A DNA stretch of 64,000 nucleotides from Tetraselmis striata (GCA_006384855.1 VCJN01001034.1:16630-80629); one strand, 5' to 3'; numbered from the stretch's first letter, positions 33,574 to 46,002 are shown. The notes: generated by a model from the sequence alone, not told the origin. Numbers and translations: made by a program.

Positions 33574-33743
33574 TTATGGGGTTTCTTAATTTCCCTGAAC
33601 CGCTTTTCCAGCTACCGTGCTGCTCAGTGGTACGGGTTACTAGGCACCCGTCGTTTCGCCCTTTTTGGGTGCAGCACGAGTAGACATAAAAGCAGCCATA
33701 ACAGCTGAGCCTGCCATCTTACAGTTTCGCTGCGTTACACGCA
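33574..33743 (+). repeat. Split direct repeat A2
   Basis: Second copy of A1, lying between B1 and B2. Confidence 0.7.
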
Positions 33744-33827
33744 GCGCCCCCTCTGACTCTCCCTCCACGCTTTCACTTTTAAACCTTCCTGCCAAAGAAC
33801 GGCTATTTTCCAATTTCGCGACCGTTT

Positions 33828-33854
33828 TGGCAAAACCAGACTCAACTTCGAAAT
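33828..33854 (+). repeat. Split direct repeat B2
   Basis: Differs from B1 at one position (T to C). It lies within an open frame starting near 33665 that is probably not a gene. Confidence 0.85.
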
Positions 33855-34224
33855 TCGTCGTTCATCGTCGTCGTCGCGATCTCGCTTCATCGCCTGTACC
33901 TGCCCCGGTTGGGAACAGGAAGATAGCGAACAATAATATCCTAGGGATACTTGTGGTCGCTATTTTGGGGGAAGTGTCATCGTCATCACCTCGTCCCCCA
34001 CCAGCACCGTGTACCGTTAGCGACAGCACTTAAGGAATTGGAAGACCTTACACCTTCCCTGCTCCAAGTGCAGGTGGCAGCCGGGTCCTACCGTCCGTCA
34101 TCGGCAACCCAGTCCTGCCGAAAGTAGGTTATCCCCCACTCGTCGCCGCAGGTAGCGGTACTACCATTATCGAGCATCCTCCGCATCACCAGCCGCAATC
34201 TTAAAAGCCCGCTCCTCTCCTAGG

Positions 34225-34268
<44 letters not shown>

Positions 34269-34351
34269 TGCCTTTTGCAGCTCTACCAGGACCCTTGTTT
34301 CAGACCATCAGCCACCGCCAAAGTTTCTCTATCGCCGCGAGAGCCGTCGCC
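33855..34351. other. Upstream region of the threonine-synthase-like gene
   Basis: No gene. It ends with a 42-bp poly-C tract (34227-34268) about 85 bp before the start codon, and CCTTTTGCAG at 34271-34280 could be a 3' splice site for a 5' UTR intron. Confidence 0.5.
34227..34268 (+). repeat. Longest poly-C tract (42 nt)
   Basis: Uninterrupted C run just upstream of the threonine-synthase-like start codon and of a possible splice acceptor. Confidence 0.95.
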
Positions 34352-37300
34352 ATGCGGTTTGTCAGCACCCGAACCGGCGCCGCGCTGAGCTTCCAGGACG
34401 CGGTGCTAGCGGGCTGGGCGCCCGACGGCGGGATGCTGCTCCCGGAGACGATGCCCTCCGTCACCCCCGACACCCTGAAGGTGCCCCACACTCACCCCCA
34501 ATTTTGCTCTCCCGCCCTCCTTCGCCTGGCATGACAACGAACCATAGGCGCGCGCGCGCACGGGGTCTGAGCCCGCGCTGTGTTGGAGCTTGCAAGAATA
34601 GGTTTGGAGCGGGCAGGCGCAAATATTATCGGGGCGGGGGGGGGGGGGGGGGATACTGGAATATGGAGAGGGCCACGAATAAAATCATATGTAGCCGCAA
34701 GTTATCGCGGCATTTACTCAGGTTTGCGGGCGGCCGGAAGAATATTGAATTGTTTCGCAGCAGCGATTGGGATCATCCGTGTTATTGTCGTTGTGTATTC
34801 TGATTTTCAGATGTACCTGTGTACCCAAAGCATGGATACGGTATATTCTAACCCTAAGAAACACCTGTATCCTTCTTACAGTGCCATATGTTGACAAAGC
34901 GAAAATGCTTCACAAAACATACAAGAAAAATGCGAATTATGTTGGCAAAATGTCCGGCATAGAGTTCTCATATCTAGCGCATACTCGTATCGAATTATAA
35001 TTGTGTATATTCTACCGAGTATCTGCACAGTGGTACCCAATTATTGTTTGTTGCCACGGCAAGTCTTCTGTGTCTGCTCCACCTTGGACAGGGCAACAAG
35101 GCAAGATAGAGCGCCCATCCCCGTGCTCTCCCGACTTGGCCTCTGACATCGCTCACTTTGTACGATCTGTGGCCTGTCAGGACTGGGCGCGGCTGACCTA
35201 TCCGCAGCTGGGCCTCGAGATTTTCAAGCTGCTGGTACCAGACGGCGACTTCCCCCACGCAGAGTTTCAGGCAAGCGCAGCTGGATGTGCCAGACTTGCC
35301 CACCGTGAGCCCATGCTGACCCATTGCTGGCGCCGGAAAGGGCAGCTAACCACGCTTTGGCTCTGCTACATTTTTTGTGTTTGTTTGCCCCCCCCCCCCC
35401 CCCCACCCGTTCGCAAGTATACTACCTGAAGTACTTGGGGGTCTGCATTTTTTTAAGGTAGGTATGATTATTGACCGCATGTATTGCATCTCTCAACAAA
35501 TTGATGGCCACTTATGGTTTCGTGCACTACCCGTCACACGCACCCGTAGGAAATTGGCACGGGTAATAGGGTGCGGTAATCGATTAGTTGGGGCCTTACT
35601 GATGCAGGATCCGTGTGTACGATCTCATGCAAAGACTGCGCGGATTCATTTGGGAATACTGTACGAGTTGCATGCAGATGTTGCTGGACATCTGCGCGTC
35701 AGCAACTGACGTTGACAGTACGGCCATACGGCGTGTGTACATTGCGTGACAGGCGACAGCTCCGTTTGATGAAGCTGAAATACAGTGCACCGCGATATAT
35801 ATGTCAAGGTCAATCTCTTTATCGTAATAAAGCACGGAATCTCACGACAAGTGTGACTCGTGAATCCAACCAAATGTTCCGGTATAGAAGGGGCCAGGTC
35901 TCAAGAGGGGGATGTCAGGGCCGGAAGGGGGGGGGGGGGGTAAGGGAGGCTATGATCCTGTAACCCCCCCCCCCCCCCCCCCCCCCCGTGGTGGCCGTGC
36001 GCCACAGGACATCTTCCTGTCGACTGCCTTTGCGGACTTCGCGTGCCCAGAGGTGGTACGAGTGGTACCGGCCAGCCTGCCACTGGACGGTGGCGGCGAG
36101 GCGGTGGTGCACGTGGCGGAGCTGTGGCACGGCCCCACGCTGGCGTTCAAGGACCTGGGCATGCAGGTCCTAGCCAGGGTGGGACCCCGCTCACCGTTTG
36201 CCATCTCCCCACTGAGCCACATGCCGCGGATAAGCTGACGTCGGGACGCGAGGGCCGGAGGGGGGGGCGTGGTGAGTGCGACCGATTTTGGGTGAGGACT
36301 GCTTGGAAACATGATGTTGATGGACTTGGCGAGATCAAATGTCCTGTGGATGAGAGGCGCGCAGCCTACGTTGCGTTCCGAGCGCGGCAGGGGTGTGGCA
36401 GTGGCACTGACTGAGCGTGACCGCGAGCCGGCGCAGGTGCTGCAGAAGATCCTGCGGTGGAGGAAGCAGAAGCAGATCATGCTGGTGGTGCGCGCCCCCC
36501 CGCCTTCTTCACCCCCCATTCTCCCTCACCTTCATCGGCCCTTTCCTCACCTCTCATATGGTAGTGCCACCCGGGCTGGACAAACGGCTTACCGCCCTTA
36601 TATCCTGCTCAACGCCTTGATGCCCCCCCCACACTCCTCCCTTTCTTGGGCAGGGCACAAGCGGCGACACCGGCTCCGCTGCCATCGAGGCAGTCCGCCA
36701 GATCCCAGAGGCACGCAGCCTGGCCGCCTGATTCACTACTTGCCATGCATCTCTGCACTGTCAGCATGAAGTCAGTTGGCATTCGCAGCGAGCTCATGCG
36801 CACACACACACCCTACCCCAGAGATACACCTGGCAGCCCGGAATCAAAGCGGCACACCGGCTTTGAGTACAAAATGTGTACAACGACCGTCGATGATAGT
36901 ACACACGTATAATTCGCAGAGCAGCGTCTAAGGTGTGCAGGCGTGACACCGCATCCAGGCTATTCCGCAGCACACTTATATCATACTCATGATACCGATG
37001 CTATCCTTGCCGTAGATACGGCACCGCCTGTTGCAGTTCTTGACGATGCATATCTTGCTCAGTACTACAATGCGCACTCAGTGTACAATTTATCAATGCG
37101 CACTCAGTATACAATGCGCATCTAGTGGATTATGGACCCCCCACCCATACCTCTCACCAGACTGTGTGCATATTTTATTATCACCGGCTAAGAACACAGA
37201 TAATCGGCGAAGATGATTGACGAATATGACGAAGATGACGGCGACATGAGGCTATAAAGCTTGATACTCTTCCAAATATTGAAACTGGGTGTCTCCCGAT

Positions 37301-40146
37301 TTCTTATTTGCCGTTTGCCATTTTGCCATTGTGTTTGTCAATGCCGATGCTGCGCAGATCGGCATCGCGGTGCTCTACCCATCTCGAGCGCACAGCAACG
37401 TGTCGGCCGCCCAGGAGGCGCAGATATGTCGGCGCGTGGGCGAGGCCCGCGTGCGGGTGGTGCGTGTGGAGGGCGGCTCCGACGATCTGGACGTGCCCAT
37501 CGACGCGCTGTTCCACGACCCTGCCTTCCGCGCGGCGCACCGCCTCGGCTCCCTCAACTCTGTCAACGTGGTCCGCATGCTGATGCAGGTGCACCCGTGA
37601 CCGCCCCGTTGCCGCTGCCCAAAGTAAAGGGGGTGCACCGCCGCTGACTGCTACGAGTACTGTGGCAGCCAGCGTGCCTGCAGATGCAGCACCTGGGCAG
37701 GCAGACCTATGCCTTGGGAGTAAGCAAAGGGCATGCCCCTGGCAAGGAGGACCCGCAGTCCATGCCCTCCTTTGATGCACCTGTCATACGCCCATCAGAG
37801 CACCAGGGTCAGCCTCCGTGGTTGCCCGACTGTGCGTCGTAGTTGCTTTGCCAGAATAACAACGCTGCCAGAGCGATACGGTGAATGGACTCGCTCCTGT
37901 GCTACCCTTATATTTCATAGTACCATGCCTATGTTGTAGCGTCCATTCAGCGCATCACTCTGGCTGTACTGCAAGTAACTAATCGGGAAACACGCTGTCA
38001 CTACCATTACTAGTACACAGCGCAATGTCTTGTTTTGAAAATCGCAGAATAAAACTGCGTGTGACTGCCCCCCCCCCCCCCCCCCCCCCCGGCACGCGCG
38101 CCCATCGCATTTTTATTCCTATAACCGATGCATTTTCGTAGCTCGAGAATGGGACAGGCCAGATGTATGCTGAGCAATGCCCAGAAAACTGCCCATGGTG
38201 CATGAAGTTAATTCTACGGGTGCCGCAGGCATGTGCTCGTTGGTATTTTGTGTCCAGCCCGACCCTGCGGTGGCAGTGCAGTTGCGGGGTGCGACACTGA
38301 CGCCTCTGACGCGAAACTTTGTGACCTGTGTGGCGCGCCCCAGCTGGTGCACATCTTCTACAGCTACCTGCAAGCCGAGCCGGCGGCCAACCGCCCAGCG
38401 GTGGTAGCCATCCCCACCGGTGCCGGCGGGCACATCACGGCCGGGGTGCTGGCGGTGCAGATGGGGCTGCCGGTGGCGCGCCTGCTGGCCGCCACCAACG
38501 ACAACGACCTGCTCACCCGCTTCCTGGCCACCGGCTGCGCAAAGCGGGGCGCCGTCGTAGGCACCACGTCTCCGGCAATGGACGTCCAGGTGAACACCCC
38601 CCCATCCCCCCCCCCTGGTGCCGTCCAACCACTATTGCATACGGTGCCATTTTAATGGGCTCGGTGATCCCAAGAACGACGAACTGTTTATTTTGCAGCG
38701 TGACGTCAGAAGATCCGTGTGATAGTCATGCCGCATTCTGATATATTTCAAGACAGGCACCCGTTTTTCCTCTCTTCTCGGTGTGTGTGTGTGGGTGGGG
38801 GGGGTGGGGGGGGGGGGGGGGGGGGGAGGTGTTGTGGGGTATCATGCATATATCGGGCCTCTGAGATGCAAACTCAAAGTGTGGTCGTTCCGGTATATAT
38901 GGCCTTTGCCTCTCCATTTGCACTCCATGCTGCCCCATATAGACAAGCGATATATATGATGTTTGCCGGTCACAATTTCAATGCAGTACAGCATAACACC
39001 AAATCGCAATAATCAAACTGCGCAGCAGCGGACTCAACTAGGGGTGCACTATCAAAGCATTTAGATGCTTTGCACGAACTTATGTTATTGCGACATTGGT
39101 GGTCAAGAACACAGATTATCCAAACGCTGCGCTGGGTACAACAATCCAAAAAACAATGCTGCGTGAAACCTTTTCCCCAAAACTACCGGAACAATCCACG
39201 CAACGCAAGTGCCCACCTCCGAAGTGTAGTAATATAACACATTGAGAAAACAATATAACATGCAAAACGTTTTGAGAGCGCTCCAAATACACGCTGCTAA
39301 TGCTCTGCGCCGCTTTGAAGGTTTCTTGAAACTGGCATGCTTGGCGCTAACTAAATTATATTATACGCCACTACGCTACCACATTGAGCCCAGTAGTCAC
39401 CGTTTATTTGCCCAACTTTTAATGACCAATTACAAAAACTTGGTGCTCAACCAAAGGGCCATGTTAACATTGAGAGGAAAATGCGGTTTCCGCGGAGCCT
39501 AACGTCGGCCACTGCCACTGCCGAATTGGAATGAAGCATCTGCTTTCTAGCCAGCTTGAGACCTTTGTTTGGCGCAATGAGTCATTTTGCCTCAGCGTCA
39601 CTGTCCCGCGCCGCCCGCCAGGTGCCCTACAACATTGAGCGCCTGCTACACATCGCCACGCGTGGCGACGCGCCCCGCGTGGCCGCCTGGATGTCGGCCT
39701 TCTACGCCACGGGGCAGCTGCAGGTGGACTCTGGCACGCTGGGCGCGCTGCGGTCGCTGCGCCTGGAGTCGGCGTCCTCCAGCTGCGCCGCCGTCCGCGC
39801 GGCGGTGGACGCGCTTCGGGGCGCCTCGGGTGGGTACGTGGTGGACCCGCACACTGGGGTAGGCCTCGCAGCGCTGCGGAGCTGCGTTGAGGCCGGCGCG
39901 CCCAGCGGGCCGGCTCTCTGCATGGCGTGCGCCCATCCGTCCAAGTTTCCCGACTTTCTGCAGACGCTGTCGCCGCCCGCGGCTGTCCCAGACACGGAGC
40001 ACCCCGCCGTGGCGGACCTCCTGGCACTGGGGGCCTCCGCAGCTGGCAAGGAGCCCAGCGTGACGGCGGTGTTCGAGAAAGCCACCCAATCCTGCTGGAC
40101 GGACCAGCTGCGCCGGATTGTCGAGGAGCTCAGCGGCAATTTGTGA
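34352..40146 (+). CDS. Threonine synthase-like protein (THNSL2/THR4 type), eight exons
   Basis: A PLP-dependent fold-type II enzyme; family members make threonine from O-phosphohomoserine or act as phospho-lyases. Exons are 34352-34480, 35181-35270, 36008-36166, 36437-36487, 36654-36710, 37358-37588, 38344-38589 and 39622-40146, giving 495 residues, close to animal THNSL2 and yeast THR4. Seen in order: MRFVSTRTG and GWAPDGGMLLPE, LTYPQLGLEIF, ELWHGPTLAFKDLGMQ with the PLP lysine, GTSGDTGSAAIEAV (phosphate loop), GSDDLDVPIDALF, LGSLNSVNVVR, PTGAGGHITAG, VPYNIERLL, and SKFPDFL near the end. All junctions are phase 0. Introns 2 and 5 use GC donors (CAG|GCAAGC, GAG|GCACGC). ATG 34352 was chosen because the family starts M-x-(Y/F)-VSTRG; the upstream in-frame TTG was rejected. 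Confidence 0.93.
35965..35987 (+). repeat. Poly-C tract before exon 3 acceptor
   Basis: A run of about 23 C ends some 20 bases before the exon 3 splice acceptor (36007) of the threonine-synthase-like gene, where a polypyrimidine tract is expected. A poly-G tract lies about 25 bases further upstream. Confidence 0.85.
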
Positions 40147-41778
40147 TGAAGAGGAAAGGGGAGAGAATCATAAGGAAGTTGAACAGGTTCATAATAATGT
40201 AAATGTTTGGCTTATGCTCTGCGTTAAGACATGTTGAGGGGTGGCGGGGGGGGGGGGGGGTCTCCATCAGAAGTACCGTGCTATGGTTTTCATTTTCCAA
40301 ATCGGGACAAGAGTATGGAGATACCCGTACTTAACAGCATGTAAACCCTTGCGCGCTGTTGCCGTGTTGGCAGCCCATGCAGTATGGAACGGCTCTTTTG
40401 CAGTCAGTATATATTGCGCACGTCCTGTGAAGAAATTTATCACTGACTATGACTACGACTATGAGGCATGTGAATCAATGTGGGCTCTCAGGCAGATACT
40501 ACGTGGCGATCTTTAGTTAGTATCGGATGACTACATTGCCTTGATGCTATGCATTTACTGAAGTACTGCCATCAGGTACGAGTTCATGTCCATGAATATA
40601 TGAATATCCACGGAGACATCCATGAATACAAGTCGACAATCATAGTATCAAGACAAACTGAACGTCAATGGTGACGTTCCCTCGAATGATAAGGGTGCTG
40701 TGTGGAGCAGGTGCGGAGACACTAGCGCCGCCCACACAGACGTCTCACACGCCATACTTTTCAAGCTCCTCCCTGGTGTAATACCTGACGAAGTGAGCAG
40801 CCAAACTGCGGGCGCTTGGTCACACCGGATAAACGGCCAGTTGTGCCTGCCGCGTATTTGCATTTCCAATCACCATCAACCGCGCTCACACGCCCCGGTT
40901 GCAATTCGGCAAATGAGGGACACGGGCAATAGCATCTCGGACATATCAACCGTCTGGCCAACCGGGGCGGACGAAGCAAAATGTTTCTCAAGTCGTCATG
41001 TATTGTTGGCTGCGGCTGCCGATTGCGGCCTGGAAGGCTCCTCTACGTTGGCATTTTGCCACTCGAAAACGATTCGACCATGTCAACGCAGCGGGTACCA
41101 GGATAAGGAGGCACTGCCGAGGTCCGGACGACGATGTTCGCCTGTGTTGGTTATTGTGCAGTACAGACTTGACGGCGCTCTCATATGCAGCGCCCTGGGG
41201 GAGCGTTGAACTCTCGCCATTTGAGAGTACAAGCGAGAGAGCGAGATCCGTGCAGAAAAAAAAGCGGAGATGAGCTCAAGGACTCGGTCGAGTGCCGCTC
41301 TCGTCCGCCCAATAAGCTACAACACATTACGGCATGTTCCCATCGATATATCAAAGCTGTCAACTATAATCGACTGCAATCCATCACATTCAGACACTCG
41401 ACACCTAGCTGCATGACATATTGGTGCTCTGATATAAGGTCGTGATTATATAATTTCCTGCTCTAATAACATTACACATTCCGACTCGCCAACGCTGTCG
41501 ACCCTCCGTCGCTAAGGCTGCAGTCTTCTACCACGAACCACCATGCTGCTTATTGTATTGGCGCGCGACAGAAGACCGCAAGCGCCATCCTGTCTTTGGC
41601 TGCAGGCGCGGCCAATGCGGCCTGCAAGAGACAGGCGACCAATAGCGCGACCCACGGCTGCTCTCTATCGCTTCTTTACATAGTGGCTACCATGCAATGA
41701 CATCTTTGAGAATGGTTATTGTTCAGCGGGCCCAGGCTGGAATTCGCAGAGCTCGCCGCCGTCGTGCTGGGCTCTTCG
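40147..41778. other. Intergenic stretch between convergent genes
   Basis: It lies between the 3' ends of the threonine-synthase-like (+) and EF-hand (-) genes. It contains a poly-G tract near 40245-40260, weak open frames at 40700-41273 with no known motif, and a hairpin at 41589-41635. Confidence 0.5.
41589..41635. other. Strong hairpin
   Basis: CCTGTCTTTGGCTGCAGGC pairs with GCCTGCAAGAGACAGG, with one small bulge and a GC-rich loop. It may be a foldback RNA, a transposon relic or chance. Confidence 0.4.
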
Positions 41779-43178
41779 TCATAAGAGTGTTGCCGCTACT
41801 CGGGCAATCTCTGGCCTCGACGGAGCGCCGCGCGGCGAGGCGTAGCTCATCCTGGCGACAGAAAGCTCGGCGCCCAGCATCCCCGGGTCCTCCGCCGAGA
41901 TATCCCCCAGCAGCCCCACGCCGAATCCAGTTACCGATTTCTGCGAACGCAGCTTGGTGGTGCTGGAGGCGGCCGGTGTCGGCACGTCGGGGCTGGATGG
42001 CACAGGCGCAGGGACAAAGATGGTGACGGTGACGGGGTCCGGGACGGCGGGCGCGGCCCCCTCCGGCGAGTGGGAGGAGACGACCGGCGGTGGGCCAAAC
42101 CGGTGGCGCATGCCGCCCGCCGGCATGCTAGAGAAGAGGGGCAGCGGCACCGCGGGAGCGGGGACGGGTGCCGCGTCCATGCCCTCCGGGAACGCCGCGC
42201 GGAAGTGGGACGCCTCCCCCTCCAGGGCTGCACGGCCTCCCGGGGCTTGCTGCCAGCGGGCTTGGTTTGCGCCGGCGGCGGCCTTGACGGGCTGCGCCCC
42301 GTCTTGGGGGATCGCTGGCTGCCTCCCGCCCGCGAGCTCCGGCAGCGTCGCGTCCAGCAGGATGCGGGCGGGGGCGCTCTGCTTAGGCGGCCCGGGGGCG
42401 CCTCCGCCGGGGTGCGGCACCCGTAGCGCCCGCGGTGGCGAGTGCTGTTGCCCCTCCGCCTCCAACCTCAGCTGCTGCGCGAGCGGGGACACGTGGTTGG
42501 TGGGACGGTGCCGCACCCGCTGCCCGCCCGCGGCTGCATCCTGCAGCAGCTGTACCCCCAGCGGTACCTCCTCCTCGGCCATCGCCTGGGGGCGTGGGGG
42601 CTGGGGCTTGTGCTCCGGCGGGGGCGACTCCGCCGCGCTGCTGCGCGATCCCTTTGGAGCGCGACGGTACCCGCGAGGTCCGCTCGGGTTCGCCTTCGAC
42701 GGGCCGCCGACGCCGCCACCCTCCGGCTGCCCTCCCCCTTTCGCCCGCCGCGGCGCCGGTGGGATCATCACGATGCCAACCGAATTAGTCTTCCTCTCTT
42801 TCACCTCTTTCTTTGTGGACGCCTTCCTTGCCAAGGCATCTTTATCGCCAGGTGGCAGCCTCCCCGCTGATTGCGACTCAGCTGCCGGCTCGGAAACACG
42901 ATCCTGGGAAAGCGACGGCTCTTGTTTCCCCCCGTCGTCCTGTACCCATGACAGTGGCACGCGTGAGGGTGGCTCCCTGCCTTCACATGGCCGGCGCCTA
43001 TACACACGCCCTGCCCCTCCCTTGCCCCAAAAGCCTGCCCACCCCATGGGCCACATGCATCACATGACTGCGCCAGCCATCCCGGCCACTCCGGCCATTC
43101 CGGCAACGATTACACCCTATGAGGCCACCATAAGTACATACAAGCACAGCAATACCGACCTAATATACAGATACATGC

Positions 43179-43211
<33 letters not shown>

Positions 43212-45589
43212 CGTGACAAATTGGTATAAGAGCACTAGCCATATAAAAGGCCGCAGTTTCCTCAAGCAGTTGACAGCGGCACTGTGACAAATATATCATG
43301 GCAAATGCTATTGTATGTTGCATGTAAGGCGCCTCCCAAACTTGCACTATAGATTCTTGCACTAGACACTTGCACTATAGATTCTTGTAAGCGTGTCGCA
43401 ACAAGTAGGTCTGCAGGTGCACGGGCACACTTGGACACATGCACACACACCTCAAAGTACAAACATTAACGGGCCGCCAAATAATGTACTTAAACGCCAT
43501 GCATGCTTTACACGCACGGAGTATGCCACATAAGAGTATCGTGCATATATGTATTTGAAACACAGCGGTGGAGAATGCTCCAAAACCATCTGCGCAGCAC
43601 CCAGCACTTGTCGCGCTACGGCTGATAAGACACACAGTTCACTGGAGATATATAAATAGCGGTTGCTATTGGACTGTACTGCATGACTTTGGGCGGAAAG
43701 AGAGAGAGAGAGAGCGAGAGAGACCCATTTTGAAGCTCTACTTTGTTCACGGGCACCACCTCGGACAGTGAGAGGCCTTTATCACCCCTCATATCCCTGG
43801 ACAATGCGTACCCACACACATGCCGCCCAAATGGCAGCAGGGGACTCACGTTTGGCTGCAGCAAGCCAGCCTTGGAGGCGTGCCGGCTGAGCTCAAGGAA
43901 CTCCGGTGTGCTCAGCTGCACGTCCTCCATGTCAAAGCGGTCCTCCCCCACCGCCCACGTCTCCTCCGAGTGCCGCCCAGCCCGGTCGCCCGCCAGGTGC
44001 CGGTACACCGTGTCTCGGTACATTGGCTTGGGGTGGTCCTCCAGGTCCCAGGAGGAGCGGGCGCCGGTGGCTGGGCCGCGCAGACAGGCGCGGCCCAGGC
44101 TGGGCAGGAACGGCCTGTCGCCCTCCCGCATGCGCGCCGGCAGCAAATGCGCCTCCACGCGGCGCTCGTACTCGCCGTAGCGGTGCGACGAGCGCTGTTG
44201 CCGCCGCTGGATCTGCTGCTCGAAGCGCTTGGCGGCGTTGTCAATGGCCTTCTTCTTCATGTCCAGCTCCTGGTGCCAGCGGGGGAACATGTGAGGGGGC
44301 AGCCGGTGAGTGAAGACCACGCAGACGTCACGCCAGCTCAATAAAGCAAGAGTAAACAACCCCTGGCAATATCGGAAAGCGGGAAACGACGCCTTGGAGC
44401 GGTGGCATCAAGCAATGGCATGCATGGCCCCATTGATGCTGGCCATGCTTGATTGCATACCGGTATTGGATATGCCAAAACAGAGATGGCCCGCGTGGGT
44501 GCAACACAACGCAGTGACGTCTCACCTTTTCCCTGTAGCCCTCACACTTGAGCACCATCGCATGCGTCTCATCAAAGTTGTTCGTCATGATGGATGACAT
44601 CAGCCGCGTTCGCCGGTACGTGGCCGCCGCAAACTGAAAATCGGTTACCTTAGCGACCTCAGATTTGCCGCCAGAGGTAGCCCATGCCTTGGTCATCAGC
44701 ATCAGGAACTCCTCATACTCGATCTGTTGGAGGCGTGGCATGGAGGCACGGCGGTGGGCAGTCAGCAGTGTGTAGCAGAGCCTCTGCGTATGCGGGCAGG
44801 CTCGCGGGGCTGCGTTCCATGCCATGCAGTGCCCAGCCGGCAAAAGGATGCCCGCACCTGCCCGGAGCCGTCTGCGTCCACAGCCTTGAGCATCTCCTTG
44901 GCGTCCGAGTAGGAGACCTTCATGCCCAGCAGCTTGAAGCACGAGCGAAGCTCGCTAACGTCGATGGCGCCGGAGTTGTCGATGTCCATCATTTCAAAGG
45001 CCTCCTTGAGCTGCGCCAGCTGCAGGTCGTTAAGCTCGTGCTTCTCCGGCTGTTGGAAAGCGGCAGAACTGACCTCAGTGAGCTCAAGGGCTGCGGATAC
45101 TCCCAGGCACCCCCCCCCCCCCCCCCCCCCCCGCCCCCCCCTTGTCCCAAGACAAACTGCATGTTCTGGTGCCAGTCCGGTCGCCCTGTATCAAATCCAG
45201 GTAATACTTTCCGCGCATCGGACATGCACGAGCAGGCGCCGCACCCGACCGCGCCGGCGCAGCCACTTGGTGATGTGGTGGCTCTGGTCCGCGCCGCACA
45301 GCAGCCGGGGCTTAACCACATCCGCCACCAGCGCCGTCGCCACCTGGTCCAAGTGCAGCCTGCCGTCGCCGTGTGTACCTGTATCCGTGCCGCTCATCGA
45401 CGGAAGCTGCATAGATGAATCGTCATGCCTGTAGCGGCTGACATAATCGTCTCCCAGTGGCGAGGGCTGCTGCGCACGCTGCCCGTCTTCGTCCGTTGTG
45501 CTCAAGCGCCGCTCCGCCGCCGCTGCGCCCTTCCACAGCTCACGCGCCGAGCTGCGAGGCTCCACGACTTTAAAGTGCGGCAGCACCAT
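41779..45589 (-). CDS. EF-hand (centrin-like) calcium-binding protein with long C-terminal region, five exons
   Basis: Minus-strand exons 45245-45589, 44858-45049, 44527-44723 (or to 44526), 43850-44269 and 41779-42939 join at phase 0, about 771 residues. Exon 2 holds a canonical EF loop (DIDNSGAIDVSE). The second loop is split by an intron (DADGSGQ then IEYEEF) and is complete when joined, which supports the model; the pair resembles centrin or calmodulin. Exon 4 starts with a charged helix (KKKAIDNAAKRFEQQIQRRQQ) followed by a region with PMYRDTVYRHLAG. The last exon is long, Pro/Gly/Ser-rich and low in complexity, with KSVTGFGVGLLGDISAEDPG near the C-terminus. The function is unknown; a calcium-regulated cytoskeletal or axonemal role is only a guess. 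Poly-C tracts lie in its first intron (45110-45132) and a CA repeat (43187-43210) in the last. Confidence 0.75.
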
Positions 45590-45789
45590 CGCAGAGGAAA
45601 AGATGGTGCGGCCTTGGCAAGCCGCCTCAGCTCGCGCGCTGCGAGTGTGTCCAAACGGTCGTGTGGCTCATGTGGCCCTTGGCTCAGCGCCTCGTCGCCT
45701 ATAGTATCGCTCCGTCCCGCATGCGCATGTGAGGTCTCCCGCCGCCAAGCTCTTCCTACTACAGGCGTCAAAAGTAATGAACGGGTGGG
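45590..45789. other. Upstream region of the EF-hand gene
   Basis: Short spacer between the EF-hand start and the LINE end. No distinct promoter motif recognised. Confidence 0.4.
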
Positions 45790-46002
45790 TAGTTTTTTTC
45801 GTCCCCGGGACAGGACTCGCACCAGTGAAACCCTTGCAGCGTCTCTACGACGGCCGTTTAGGCAGCAATCCAGTTACGGAAAGCCCTGGGTAGGCGACGC
45901 TCCGTTATAGTCATCAAGCAAATTGCCGAAGCATTCTGCAAGACTAATTGAGGGCCAGTGACGGAATTTCCAACTGTTGGATCACCGTCTAAAACACTGC
46001 CA

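Larger units (their letters stand above)
31914..33854 (+). mobile_element. Tyrosine-recombinase retroelement (DIRS/PAT/kangaroo-like), internally deleted
   Basis: The layout is repeat A1 (31914-32103), an internal region ending in tyrosine recombinase remnants (33202-33480), a 27-bp repeat B1 (33534-33560), repeat A2 (33574-33743) and B2 (33828-33854). A1/A2 are about 70-75% similar; B1/B2 differ at one base. This A1..B1-A2..B2 split direct repeat order is the hallmark of PAT-like and kangaroo-type elements. No reverse transcriptase is seen, so the copy is internally deleted. Confidence 0.72.

Noticed and set aside
34295-34351. Upstream start (TTG at 34295) for the threonine-synthase-like gene
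   Set aside because: Not an ATG, and the family begins at the MRFVSTRTG position.
41954-43216. 420-codon plus-strand open frame
   Set aside because: Antisense to the last exon of the EF-hand gene; low complexity. The minus frame fits the splice phase.
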